Notes under the pieces: model-generated
The model's database searches: none
The model's input: the letters and a program-made list of their open reading frames with translations, nothing else
Told to the model about the DNA's origin: nothing
Shown here: positions 9,230 through 17,559 of the stretch, in pieces
Position numbering within the stretch: position 1 is the first letter of the stretch
How the letters are laid out: every line of letters starts with the position of its first letter
NCBI RefSeq assembly: GCF_902493135.1
Contig: NZ_CABUOD010000002.1
Coordinates: 1 to 64,000, forward strand
DNA from: an uncultured Parabacteroides sp.
Lineage (GTDB): Bacteria > Bacteroidota > Bacteroidia > Bacteroidales > Tannerellaceae
Length of the DNA stretch: 64,000 bases
Direction of reading: 5' to 3'
Translations under genes and position numbers: made by a program

Positions 9230-9580
9230 TCATTTACGTTTTATGGTCTGGCATTTCCGCTTGCTCATTTCCTCGGCATACGCCATTTCTCCATGCTCCC
9301 GTATATAGCTGATACAAGCCGGGCGGTCGGAGTTAAAGAGCAATGCGAACACTTTGCTTATAAAATTGGAATAGATTTTACACTCCCTTACGTCACGCTC
9401 ACATTCGGCACAGGTATGATAACCTTTGCTTATGCAGCATTGGCGGATTTTACACCACGATGCTTTCTCGTTATTCTTGCATCCGGGGCATTTGCCGGAC
9501 AAGAATTTGCGACACGCTCCACAATACAGCCCACATGCGGCTATATTATCTTTACTTACTCTTATACTTTCCATATTCAA
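9230..9580 (-). CDS. DUF3795 cysteine-rich protein, 116 aa
   Basis: Small soluble protein with the DUF3795 cysteine pattern: ACGLYCGACRKF, then CPGCKNN, then CKIRQCC, CAECERDVREC. The many CxxC pairs suggest zinc or another metal. No biochemical role is established that I know of. The gene overlaps the next DUF3795 gene upstream by 4 nt and is therefore likely translated with it. Both paralogues are intact. Confidence 0.8.
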   Translation of the reverse strand: MNMESIRVSKDNIAACGLYCGACRKFLSGKCPGCKNNEKASWCKIRQCCISKGYHTCAECERDVRECKIYSNFISKVFALLFNSDRPACISYIREHGEMAYAEEMSKRKCQTIKRK

Positions 9581-9993
9581 TGTTTTCTATCTGTATAGTT
9601 TTTACCACAGCCATAACATACACCGTCATGAACCGATATACACCCTCCGCAATCGGAGCAAGTCCAACGAACCTTTTCTCTTTGCAGGAATTGTTCAATA
9701 CCATTTTCTCCGATAAAGGCGAGATTGCCCATAAGCGATTCTATCATCGGATAGGCGTTGACATACCAACATTCCTTATCGACAATCTCCCTGCACGGAT
9801 ATTGAGGACATCTGTCACAGAATCCGTCCGGCAGTGTTTTCCGTATTTCACAATTTACAATCTTGCACAGATTGGCGCAATACTCACCTTTGTATCCCTC
9901 ATTCCGGCATCCGACACAAGGGCTGTCTTTTCGTAGTGCTTCGCTGCACACAGCGCAGTTTAACCCGCACGGGGCAATCATATTTCTATCCAT
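9577..9993 (-). CDS. DUF3795 cysteine-rich protein, 138 aa
   Basis: Second DUF3795 protein, starting MIAPCGLNCAVCSEA after a short leader. It adds CVGCRNEGYKGEYC and CDRCPQYPC, and has a C-terminal zinc-ribbon-like tail (CSDCGGCISVHDGVCYGCG) absent from its neighbour. It lies immediately downstream of the MATE exporter gene with a 21-nt gap and overlaps the other DUF3795 gene. Probably metal-binding and cytoplasmic; function unknown. Confidence 0.82.
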   Translation of the reverse strand: MDRNMIAPCGLNCAVCSEALRKDSPCVGCRNEGYKGEYCANLCKIVNCEIRKTLPDGFCDRCPQYPCREIVDKECWYVNAYPMIESLMGNLAFIGENGIEQFLQREKVRWTCSDCGGCISVHDGVCYGCGKNYTDRKH

Positions 9994-10014
9994 GATCTAA
10001 TTCTATTAAACTTG

Positions 10015-11409
10015 TTAAATTGCATCCATTGCAAGTTTCTTAGACCGCTGCCTATATCTCAGATAAACTGAGACTGTCAAGATGCAGGCTATAAAATCAG
10101 CCATAGGAATACTTAGCCAGACTCCGTCAAGCCTCAAATCAAACATTTCAGGCAGCAGAAATATCAAGGGAATGAAAAATCCTATTTGGCGTATGAGCGA
10201 CAAGACAATACTCGTTTTCGGCTTGCCAATAGACTGGAAAAAATTTGTTATCATAGTCTGCATGGCCATAACCGGAAACATCAAGGCACAGATACGAAGA
10301 CCTGTTACTGCAATGTCATTAAGTGCAGTTTCGTTTGAGAACAACTGTATAATCGGGCGTGCCCCCATTTCACACAGTAAAAACACGGAGAACATGAAAG
10401 CAAAAGCTATTGTCAACCCGGTGTTCATGGCTTTGTCAACCCGTTCTGTCTGACCGGCTCCGAAATTGTACCCTATGATGGGCTGCATACCGACAGCCAA
10501 ACCGATAATTATCATTGAGAACAGCATATAGATTCGGCTGACTATGCCGTATGCCCCAATCGCAAAGTCGCCACCGTAAAATCCGAATCTGTTAATAAGG
10601 GCAATGCTTATAGATGCCGAGCAAAGATTCAATATAAACGGTGGTGTCCCCAGTTTCATGATTTCTCCGGATAGCCGGAAATTGCACCTGAAACGGCTTT
10701 GCTGAAAATGTATTTTATTTGATTTCATAGAGAAGTGCCTTACGACCCATACAAGTCCGACTACCTGCGATATGACTGTGGACATGGAGGCCCCCTTGAT
10801 GCCAAACTCAAATACAAATATGAATATTGGTGTCAAAACCAGATTTAGCCCGACGGTCAGCAGAGTGGACTCCAATGATTTTTTGGGGAAACCGTTTCCG
10901 CGAAGCAAGTTATTAAGGCTTAAAAACAGAAATGTTATTGGATTAGCGCAGAGCAATATTCCAATATATTCCCGTGCATACGGAAGCGTGGCTTCACTTG
11001 CACCGAAAAAGTATAGTACAACATCCAGATTAAGATATGTAATCCATCCCGTCAGGATGCTGATTACGAAACCCAAAATCACCACGGTATGCAGAATATC
11101 GGCTGCCTGTTCATATTGCCTGCGTCCCAGACAGATGGAGGTCAGCGTGGTCCCACCGATCCCGACAAGCGTATTGAAAGCAATCAGGCAATTCATCATG
11201 GGGAAAGTGACTGCAAGCCCGGAAATAGCCAGTGTACCGACACCATTTCCGATGAATATACTGTCAATAAGATTATACAGTGATACGGCTGCCAGATTGA
11301 TTATGGCCGGTATGGAATACTGAAGCACCAACTTTCCCATTGGTGCTGTTTGGAGCTGGTGGTATTTCTCTTGTGATACGTCTTGCATTGTCCGGATTGA
11401 CTCTTTCAT
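10015..11409 (-). CDS. MATE-family multidrug/toxin exporter
   Basis: Polytopic inner-membrane antiporter of the MATE family, about 12 membrane segments. Typical early motifs are visible: IPAIINLAAVSLYNLIDSIF, then GVGTLAISGLAVTFPMM, and the repeat in the second half (GLAVGMQPIIGYNFGAG). Length of about 460 residues is normal. I prefer the ATG at 11409 (MKESIRTMQDV); the frame is open 16 codons further upstream. It follows a BlaI/BlaR1-type pair on the same strand, which suggests but does not prove induction by that sensor. Substrate unknown. Confidence 0.9.
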   Translation of the reverse strand: MKESIRTMQDVSQEKYHQLQTAPMGKLVLQYSIPAIINLAAVSLYNLIDSIFIGNGVGTLAISGLAVTFPMMNCLIAFNTLVGIGGTTLTSICLGRRQYEQAADILHTVVILGFVISILTGWITYLNLDVVLYFFGASEATLPYAREYIGILLCANPITFLFLSLNNLLRGNGFPKKSLESTLLTVGLNLVLTPIFIFVFEFGIKGASMSTVISQVVGLVWVVRHFSMKSNKIHFQQSRFRCNFRLSGEIMKLGTPPFILNLCSASISIALINRFGFYGGDFAIGAYGIVSRIYMLFSMIIIGLAVGMQPIIGYNFGAGQTERVDKAMNTGLTIAFAFMFSVFLLCEMGARPIIQLFSNETALNDIAVTGLRICALMFPVMAMQTMITNFFQSIGKPKTSIVLSLIRQIGFFIPLIFLLPEMFDLRLDGVWLSIPMADFIACILTVSVYLRYRQRSKKLAMDAI

Positions 11410-11500
11410 TATTAATGATACAGGGTATGCCGTACTGTAAGATACGGCATACTCCAAGTATCAGATAAGATATTTGTACTATTGGTATTTCTTCCTGTTT

Positions 11501-12859
11501 TTATTCGCCATTTGATGACCAATACTGGTTGCAGATATAATAGTTGAACTCCAGTGTGTAGCTTGATTCAGACGGCAGCCCGCTATTTAGTCCGGGGTGG
11601 AATTTGGGAAGCATACGCGCCACGCGCAGAGCCTCGGCATCAAGTGTCTTGCCTGAGCTTTTAACGATTCGGGCATCCTTTACAACTCCGTCTTTGGCGA
11701 TGGTAAGCTGCACGACGGCATCCATGTTAAGAACACCGTCTTTGTATGCAGTTTCAGGGAAGGAAATGTTTTTATTGATAAAGGCTCTCAGTTTGTCCTT
11801 ACCGCCGGGAAAGTTGGGGGCGGTTTCTGTCCTGATGAACGGCACGGCATCGGCCGCATCCGCTTTCTCCGTGACCACCACATCGGAATTTCTTTCTGTC
11901 ACTCGAATGGTGGAGTCGGATTTTTCGCTAATTTTGTAGCGTAGATCCTCCACCGGCGTAGCGGCAGATACCTCGTTGATTACTGCTGACACCGCAGGGG
12001 TAGCCAGACCGATTAACGCGAGTGCCATCGCAGGCACCATGACAAAGGCACGCACACGGGCTTTGCCTGTCGGTTTGCTTGATAACATCATAGTTATACG
12101 TTTTTTAAGTGAACTGTGATTAAGACAGTTGGAAAGAGTAGCGAACCTTGCTCCAACTGTCTTTTTTATTAGAAATATCTGATACTCTTCTCGTTTTACG
12201 CCCGATGCAAGCACACGGCTGTCGGCTTCATATTCATGAAGTGTATGAAGTTCATTGCGCAGAAGCCATATAGAAGGACAATACCAAGTGAGAATAATCG
12301 CTGCCTGCATAAAAAGCAAGTCAATCCAATGGTGGCACTCGATATGCGCTTTTTCATGGCGGACTATCATCTGCCCAAACTCGTACCAGTCACGTCTTGG
12401 CATCATGATATATCCGCACCATGCAAACGGGGCGACGCTGTTATGGCGATGAAGTATAATGCGGCAGTCATCCTGTTTTATATGCTCACCTTTGAGAATG
12501 AACAGTGCCAACCGTGCAAGTGAAACGAGGAAATAGAGAGTCATGGTAATAACCCCTATAAGGTAAAGTGTGACTATATAATCCCATATCGGAGTGATTT
12601 GCTCTGATACCGTATTGGCAATATAGGCAACATCGACCGAATTAAAAGCGATTTCAACATTATTTTCCACAATATCCGCTACCCAAAAGGGATTAAGTAT
12701 GAAGATTGGGAAAACAAAAGCAAGCGTTATACAGGACAACAACAATATCCTGTTGAACCGGAAACATCCGGTATTGGCAAGAACGCATTTGTACACCGCC
12801 CAGACTACAATCAGGAGGGTACTTGCCAATAATGAATATGCCAAGAATATACCTGCCAT
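11501..12859 (-). CDS. BlaR1-type M56 metallopeptidase sensor with TonB C-terminal domain, 452 aa
   Basis: Inner-membrane signal transducer paired with the BlaI repressor. Four N-terminal membrane segments surround a cytoplasmic peptidase loop with the zinc motif HEKAH (168-172). Another hydrophobic segment lies near 275-295. The periplasmic end is a TonB-like domain (FPGGKDKLRAFINK..VVQLTIAKDGVVKDARIVKSSG) rather than a penicillin-binding sensor. In BlaR1/MecR1 systems, ligand sensing activates proteolysis that removes the BlaI repressor. In this Bacteroidetes variant the signal is not known. It starts 2 nt after the blaI stop, so the two are co-transcribed. Confidence 0.88.
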   Translation of the reverse strand: MAGIFLAYSLLASTLLIVVWAVYKCVLANTGCFRFNRILLLSCITLAFVFPIFILNPFWVADIVENNVEIAFNSVDVAYIANTVSEQITPIWDYIVTLYLIGVITMTLYFLVSLARLALFILKGEHIKQDDCRIILHRHNSVAPFAWCGYIMMPRRDWYEFGQMIVRHEKAHIECHHWIDLLFMQAAIILTWYCPSIWLLRNELHTLHEYEADSRVLASGVKREEYQIFLIKKTVGARFATLSNCLNHSSLKKRITMMLSSKPTGKARVRAFVMVPAMALALIGLATPAVSAVINEVSAATPVEDLRYKISEKSDSTIRVTERNSDVVVTEKADAADAVPFIRTETAPNFPGGKDKLRAFINKNISFPETAYKDGVLNMDAVVQLTIAKDGVVKDARIVKSSGKTLDAEALRVARMLPKFHPGLNSGLPSESSYTLEFNYYICNQYWSSNGE

Positions 12860-12861
12860 TG

Positions 12862-13236
12862 TTATTCCTTTCCTCTGTTAGATATTTGCAATATTATTTC
12901 CTTAGCCTCTTCATCGCTATATTCCTCGCTTTTAATCAGGAAGTTCACAACATTCTGAATAGAATTGTCGAAATACCGCCTTATGACGCTCTTCAGATTT
13001 TGTCCGCAATAATCTTCCCGCTCTATTATGGGGAAATATATGAAGCCTGTGCTTTCAACTTTGTGGTCGAGATAGCCTTTCTGTTCGAGAAATTTCACGA
13101 ATGTGGCTACCGTAGTCCGGCTTGGACGCGGCTCATTGTGAAGGGCAACGACATCCCGAACCGAGAGTGCCCCGCTTTCCCAAAAGAAGTTCATCACTTC
13201 TTCTTCTCTTTCTGTTAATGGCTTCATATCTTCCAT
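12862..13236 (-). CDS. BlaI/MecI-family repressor, 124 aa
   Basis: Winged-helix repressor: LTEREEEVMNFFWESG, the recognition region SRTTVATFVKFLEQKGYL, and the C-terminal dimerisation helices (NLKSVIRRYFDNSI). It is co-directional with and directly upstream of the M56 sensor. Its promoter carries two palindromes of the GTCTAA type, so it very likely represses its own operon. It is a paralogue of the repressor at 20945-21319. Confidence 0.93.
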   Translation of the reverse strand: MEDMKPLTEREEEVMNFFWESGALSVRDVVALHNEPRPSRTTVATFVKFLEQKGYLDHKVESTGFIYFPIIEREDYCGQNLKSVIRRYFDNSIQNVVNFLIKSEEYSDEEAKEIILQISNRGKE

Positions 13237-13245
13237 TTACATGTA

Positions 13246-13299
13246 GTCTAATTTTATTAGACGATTCAATAGCGCAAAAGTAGTCTAAAATATTTAGAC
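13246..13299 (-). promoter_or_regulatory. blaI promoter with two BlaI-type operators
   Basis: Two 17-bp palindromes are present: GTCTAATTTTATTAGAC at 13246-13262 and GTCTAAAATATTTAGAC at 13283-13299. A minus-strand -7 box TACTTTTG (13275-13282) directly abuts the second. One operator covers the upstream promoter region and the other the early transcript, a standard autorepression layout. Confidence 0.85.
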
Positions 13300-13391
13300 A
13301 ACAAAATAATATGGCAGAAAAATTGATTATAGATACGGATAGTGGAGAAAACCGGGTGGTTCTCTCCACTGTAACCTACGTTTTCGGCTCT

Positions 13392-13757
13392 TTACTTGTC
13401 GCCATAAAGCCCGATGCGGTTGCCGACGGGATCGGCGATGATGGCAAAGTAACCCCAACCGTCAACCTGAATCTTGGTCTTTGGAGTTACCAACGTTGCG
13501 CCGTTATCCAATGCCGTTTTCACGCTTGCTTCCAAGTCTTTTACTTGGAGATACACCAGCACGCCTCCATTAGAGGGTACGAAACCGGGGAAGGAGGGAG
13601 CCGAGGAGATTGAGCATACACTCTTGCCGTCTTTCATAAGACAGGCCATTTTCTCATCGCCGAACTGCGACACTTCCAGCTTTTCGCTGAAAAGTGCCTG
13701 ATAGAACGCCACCGACTTGTCGAAGTTATTGGTGGGGATTTCAAAAAATGCAATCAT
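13392..13757 (-). CDS. VOC/glyoxalase-family protein, 121 aa
   Basis: Single-chain vicinal-oxygen-chelate fold: FFEIPTNNFDKSVAFYQALF at the start and FAIIADPVGNRIGLY at the end, typical of glyoxalase/bleomycin-resistance relatives. Metal ligands are not certain. The reaction is unknown; some relatives bind antibiotics, others are dioxygenases or glyoxalases. It has its own promoter with the same upstream motif found before the AraC gene at 16763, so it is probably a target of that regulator. Confidence 0.85.
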   Translation of the reverse strand: MIAFFEIPTNNFDKSVAFYQALFSEKLEVSQFGDEKMACLMKDGKSVCSISSAPSFPGFVPSNGGVLVYLQVKDLEASVKTALDNGATLVTPKTKIQVDGWGYFAIIADPVGNRIGLYGDK

Positions 13758-13784
13758 ACTTTTTATTATTTAATTAGTACGCTG

Positions 13785-13830
13785 CAAAATTACAGCGACA
13801 TGATAGCCTATGATAGTAAAAAGCGGACAT
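13785..13830 (-). promoter_or_regulatory. Promoter of the VOC gene with AraC-type site
   Basis: A minus-strand -7 box TAATTTTG (13785-13792) is followed 17 nt upstream by a 21-nt motif at 13810-13830 containing ATGATAGTAAAAA and CGGACAT. The same motif and the same 17-nt spacing occur at 16768-16813 upstream of the AraC gene. Confidence 0.7.
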
Positions 13831-13851
13831 CTTGTGTTAGGTGGAAAAGAC

Positions 13852-14658
13852 CTACTGCTGATTATCTTCATCGTTATAACTGTTCTGCAATTTGTCGCTG
13901 AATGATTCTCTGAGAGCTATCCGAAATCCATTCAAGAAAGATTCATGGATATATATTGAAGAAGTCGGACAGTTGTCAGCGCACAGCCGGCACTGGATGC
14001 AATTTTTCTCGTCAGTCGGTAAAACCGTATCTTTTAGTGCGAATATGTGCATCGGACAAATCTTGATACATTTCCCGCAATTTATACAAGTAGAGGTATT
14101 TAGGAACACCACCTTGTTACCCGCTATTATATCTGAAACTTTACGGCGTATCGTAATGCCCTCCGAATATCCGGTAACCGGATCTTTATAGATAAGAGCC
14201 AACGGATGCAACTTCCATCGAAGTTTTTCCGCAAATAGTCTTGCCTTGAACCTATCTCGTTCATTCGGTCTGGCTTTATTGTAGCCGTCCATAAGAACCC
14301 ACGGCCCGGTGCGGTCAAATCCCCGGCAAGAAAACTCTCCGGCTATAATTCCACCTTTTGCCTCGACGATTTTTCTGAGTGGCTTATGATATGCTCCCAA
14401 GAAAGGTCTGCAACGGGTGGAGAATACGAACACATTTTTGCCTTTAAGATTTTGACTTGAAACAAATCGTTGAAGTCGTATATCGTGAGCGGCAAAGTTT
14501 ATAGCGGAGCCAAAGCCGATAAGGTCATAATCCGATAGGTCGATTGCCGGATTGCTGTCGATAGATACCAATTCAGCAGACAGGGCTTCCGCCATGCTTT
14601 TAGCAATCTTCAACGTGTTGCCTTTATACGAGGAACGATAGAATATTATTGCCTTCAT
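13852..14658 (-). CDS. EFR1-type flavodoxin/ferredoxin fusion protein, 268 aa
   Basis: N-terminal flavodoxin-like domain (IIFYRSSYKGNTLKIAKSM, the FMN-phosphate loop) fused to a C-terminal pair of 4Fe-4S motifs (CINCGKCIKICPMHIF and CIQCRLCADNCP). Such proteins are cytoplasmic electron carriers. The gene overlaps the exported-protein gene upstream by 4 nt, which in turn overlaps a TetR regulator, giving a three-gene operon. All eight cysteines expected for two clusters are present. Confidence 0.88.
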   Translation of the reverse strand: MKAIIFYRSSYKGNTLKIAKSMAEALSAELVSIDSNPAIDLSDYDLIGFGSAINFAAHDIRLQRFVSSQNLKGKNVFVFSTRCRPFLGAYHKPLRKIVEAKGGIIAGEFSCRGFDRTGPWVLMDGYNKARPNERDRFKARLFAEKLRWKLHPLALIYKDPVTGYSEGITIRRKVSDIIAGNKVVFLNTSTCINCGKCIKICPMHIFALKDTVLPTDEKNCIQCRLCADNCPTSSIYIHESFLNGFRIALRESFSDKLQNSYNDEDNQQ

Positions 14659-15284
14659 TTTGCGACTGATATTTTCGTTTCCGAGGTTCCGGGGCCTCCA
14701 TTTACACCTTTATATCCCACAAACATCAGAGAACTCGTGTCAAAGTAATAATTACAGCTCCAGAAAGCCGACATAAAGCCGGTAAGACTGACTTCTATTC
14801 TTTCCGCGTTCTTTCCGTCGAACTTCTCAGCTCCTTTCTTGGTTGCCGACATGGTATATAGTTTTATGTTGTCGGGGCGAAAACACTCATATTCCATAGA
14901 CTTACCGTTTTTCAGAGTCAGCCCCGCATTATAGGCAATGTTCTGATACCACGGCTTGCCTTTACTTTTCACTGTCTTAGAAATATGTTTCCCATTGAAC
15001 TTGCCGGATATGGAATATATCCCTTTGCACAAGCTGACAGTCAGATTGGTGTTTGATGAAGCATCCGCTATCTTCCATGCCTCGGTTTTATATCCGCTTC
15101 CTAAGATATACTCATGCTTCTCACCACCTTGAACCGTATGCAGGTATATCTTTCCATCCTTGTGTTCCTCCGTCCATTTGATAGACGTTTTTATCTTGCC
15201 GCAGGTGGAAATGTAGTTTCTTTCCTGCGCCATTGCAAAAACTGTAAGAAACAGCGTAAGTGCTATTGTAATGATATGTTTCAT
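14655..15284 (-). CDS. Exported protein of unknown function, 209 aa
   Basis: Cleavable signal peptide (MKHIITIALTLFLTVFAMAQ) and a mature domain that looks beta-rich (ISTCGKIKTSIKWTEEH, YFDTSSLMFVGYKG). I do not recognise the family with certainty; it resembles small periplasmic beta-barrel or lipocalin-like Bacteroidetes proteins. It overlaps both neighbours by 4 nt, between the TetR regulator and the flavodoxin/ferredoxin gene, so it is likely controlled by that regulator. Confidence 0.7.
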   Translation of the reverse strand: MKHIITIALTLFLTVFAMAQERNYISTCGKIKTSIKWTEEHKDGKIYLHTVQGGEKHEYILGSGYKTEAWKIADASSNTNLTVSLCKGIYSISGKFNGKHISKTVKSKGKPWYQNIAYNAGLTLKNGKSMEYECFRPDNIKLYTMSATKKGAEKFDGKNAERIEVSLTGFMSAFWSCNYYFDTSSLMFVGYKGVNGGPGTSETKISVAK

Positions 15285-15880
15285 AGATTGTTGTCAAGGA
15301 TAAAGTCCACATACTTGGAAATCATAGCTTCCATTCTTTCCCATGCTTCCGGCTTACTGAAATCTATGCCGTTGATTTTGTGGTATTGCCTTGTGAAAAG
15401 GACAATATAGTTGATTGCGGATATGATTATGGCAATCGACATATTGTTGTCACCACCCCGATCCAAAAACTTATTCAGTTCCTCCTGCAATTTATGACCG
15501 ATACGCTCACGTTCTTCGATGATACCCTTGAAAGACGAATGACCTGAAAGTTCCCAGACAAGAAGCTCTTGCATGAGAACATTATCTTTTAGATAGCTAA
15601 GCTGACACATAAGCACATCCTTAACAATCTGCTTTATGTTACCGTCTTTGGCTCGTTTGATGGTATCAATAAACTCCGAATAGGCAAACGAATAATAGTC
15701 ATGACGCTTTGCCCATTCCACGAGCAAACCATCCAATCCACCGAAATAGCGATAAATCAAAACCTTATCGCATCCGGCTTGATTAGCGATGCGATTAACT
15801 CCGATTTTGGTAAAACCGTCGTTCTCTACGATATGGCTCACGGCTTCAAGGAGCCTCTTTTCTGTTTCTTTCAATTCCAT
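15281..15880 (-). CDS. TetR/AcrR-family transcription regulator
   Basis: N-terminal TetR HTH: RLLEAVSHIVENDGFTKIGV followed by IANQAGCDKVLIYRYFGGLDGL. The C-terminal ligand domain is helical. I chose the ATG at 15880 (MELKETEKRL) instead of the GTG at 15895, because the GTG lies inside a GTCAC/GTGAC palindrome that is the likely operator. The gene is first of a three-gene overlapping operon. Expected to repress its own transcription. Confidence 0.9.
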   Translation of the reverse strand: MELKETEKRLLEAVSHIVENDGFTKIGVNRIANQAGCDKVLIYRYFGGLDGLLVEWAKRHDYYSFAYSEFIDTIKRAKDGNIKQIVKDVLMCQLSYLKDNVLMQELLVWELSGHSSFKGIIEERERIGHKLQEELNKFLDRGGDNNMSIAIIISAINYIVLFTRQYHKINGIDFSKPEAWERMEAMISKYVDFILDNNL

Positions 15881-15890
15881 TTTACATAAT

Positions 15891-15906
15891 GTCACTAAAT
15901 GGTGAC
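15891..15906. promoter_or_regulatory. TetR operator and promoter
   Basis: GTCAC (15891-15895) and GTGAC (15902-15906) form an inverted repeat with 6-nt spacing. A minus-strand TAATTTTG box abuts it, and a further GTGAC occurs near 15926. This fits self-repression by the TetR gene. Confidence 0.65.
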
Positions 15907-15962
15907 AAAATTATAAAAATAATCGGTGACAACCAAATACAAGGTTGTATAAACGCTATTTT

Positions 15963-16763
15963 TCAGAATGTAAAATAGTCAGAAACAGGAGAGTATCGAG
16001 CAATATACTCTTTCGGTGTGTAGCCGGAGAATAGCTTGAATTCTTTAATCATATGGGATTGGTCTGTGTATCCACACTCGTATGACAGCTGCGCAAAACC
16101 TATTCCCTGATTATGCTGCATGATAGATAAGGTACGTTGCAACCTGACTATGCGCATGAAATCTTTGGGTGTCGTTCCTATGTTTTCCGAGAAGATCCGG
16201 GAGAATTGCTTTTCGCTCAGGCACGCAATATCCGAAAGTGCCCTGATATTTGTTTGAGAGGACTTGTTGATATGGCGTATCACTTCCGCCAATCTTGGCA
16301 GATGATAAGGAGTCCCAGACATCAGGCACTTATAGAAATAATCTTCAATCAACTCAATGCTGGTATCGTAATTTTCGCTGTCTTCAACTTTATGTGCCAA
16401 ATCGCGCAAAGCTGTATTTTCAATATCCTCAATCGCCACATTCCTGTCACGCAGTAAAGTGACCGGCATACGGAAGAATATTTTTGCCGCATGAGGTTGG
16501 AATACCACCACTATCATTTCAATGTCGCCGGTTGAAGTCACATCTGAATAACCGCTTTCCTGACCGCAAATAAAACTCTGCGGCTGTAATTCATCACGGT
16601 TCGTGACTTTCAGCCTTTCGCCACGATGGAAAACAAGCGACATACAGCCCGTTGGCAAAGTGCGCTGCGTCACTATGCCGGAGGTACTATCCTGCAATAT
16701 CCAGTAATACCGTATAAACGGTTTCAAGGCAGGCGTTGGCTGTATGATTCTGAATGTCTGCAT
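15963..16763 (-). CDS. AraC-family transcription regulator, 266 aa
   Basis: N-terminal sensor domain of the DUF6597 kind (PTPALKPFIRYYWILQ..LPTGCMSLVFHRGE) and a C-terminal AraC double HTH (IRALSDIACLSEKQFSRIFS and LSYECGYTDQSHMIKEFKLF). Length is typical. The promoter has a motif shared with the VOC gene promoter, which suggests autoregulation and control of that gene. Monocistronic. Confidence 0.92.
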   Translation of the reverse strand: MQTFRIIQPTPALKPFIRYYWILQDSTSGIVTQRTLPTGCMSLVFHRGERLKVTNRDELQPQSFICGQESGYSDVTSTGDIEMIVVVFQPHAAKIFFRMPVTLLRDRNVAIEDIENTALRDLAHKVEDSENYDTSIELIEDYFYKCLMSGTPYHLPRLAEVIRHINKSSQTNIRALSDIACLSEKQFSRIFSENIGTTPKDFMRIVRLQRTLSIMQHNQGIGFAQLSYECGYTDQSHMIKEFKLFSGYTPKEYIARYSPVSDYFTF

Positions 16764-16767
16764 CCTG

Positions 16768-16813
16768 CAAAATTACAACTTAAAGAATTTCCATGATAGT
16801 AAAAAACGGACAT
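16768..16813 (-). promoter_or_regulatory. Promoter of the AraC gene with shared upstream motif
   Basis: Minus-strand -7 box TAATTTTG (16768-16775) and, 17 nt further upstream, a motif at 16793-16813 with ATGATAGTAAAAA and CGGACAT. It differs from the copy at 13810-13830 at one of 21 positions. Confidence 0.7.
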
Positions 16814-16875
16814 TTGCGCATTACATTTCACTCTATCTGCCGACTGTTTGAGTCACTTTCGCATCATTGATGTGT

Positions 16876-17556
16876 TTATATTGTAATATGAGCAAACTCA
16901 CGGTTTATCCAGATGGTAGCCTCATTTCCGATAAAATGGACAAGCACATAGTTCGGATCTGCCGGGCCGCCGGGGAAGTAATTTATAAAATACTCCTGCC
17001 ACATCTGTTTACGAGTTTCATTATCCGTGATGATTTCGACTGTACCGCGCAATGCAACACTATCGCCATAAAACGAATAGGAAAGCCCGGCTTTAGGATT
17101 TAGCCTGAAATCGGCAACCTTTTCGGAGTCTGCGGCGGTCACAATCCAAACTTCATTATATCCGATTGAATGAATTTTATCCAATGGCACAGGGCGAGGA
17201 AAACCGTCCGCATTGACCGATGCCAACGTAACCTCTTTGCACTGCGAAAGCAGGTGTGTGGCTTTTTCAGTCAAACTCCTTTCATCTTTCTCTTTCCAGC
17301 GTTTGAGTGTTGGGAAGATTTGTTGCATTTGAGCCTTTGCCTGTTGGGGCGTCAAATTCCAACCCGTTTCCTTGTTAATCTGGTCAGTAAACTGAGTGCA
17401 GAACTCTATCATCTGGCTCATGTTGAAATCTTGGAGGAAAACACCTCCTTTGTAGCAATAGCCACAATAGTCCTCGCTTTTGCTTCCGTCTGAATTTGTG
17501 CCGATGTTACCATCTACAAGAGGCATACCGCAGCTTTGACAAAATTTCTGTTCCAT
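16876..17556 (-). CDS. Zinc-ribbon plus pyridoxamine-5'-phosphate-oxidase-like protein, 226 aa
   Basis: The first 85 residues form a putative zinc-ribbon module (FCQSCGMPLVDGN..DYCGYCYKGG) with a helical tail. The rest is a split-barrel flavin-binding domain of the PNPOx-like type (VTLASVNADGFPRPVPLDKI, ALRGTVEIITD, PNYVLVHFIGNEATIW). Such fusions are annotated as pyridoxamine phosphate oxidase family, but true substrate is unknown. The N-terminal module recurs alone in the 91-residue protein at 19084-19359. The gene is the last of a minus-strand run that begins at the second BlaI repressor. Confidence 0.85.
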   Translation of the reverse strand: MEQKFCQSCGMPLVDGNIGTNSDGSKSEDYCGYCYKGGVFLQDFNMSQMIEFCTQFTDQINKETGWNLTPQQAKAQMQQIFPTLKRWKEKDERSLTEKATHLLSQCKEVTLASVNADGFPRPVPLDKIHSIGYNEVWIVTAADSEKVADFRLNPKAGLSYSFYGDSVALRGTVEIITDNETRKQMWQEYFINYFPGGPADPNYVLVHFIGNEATIWINREFAHITI

Positions 17557-17559
17557 ATA

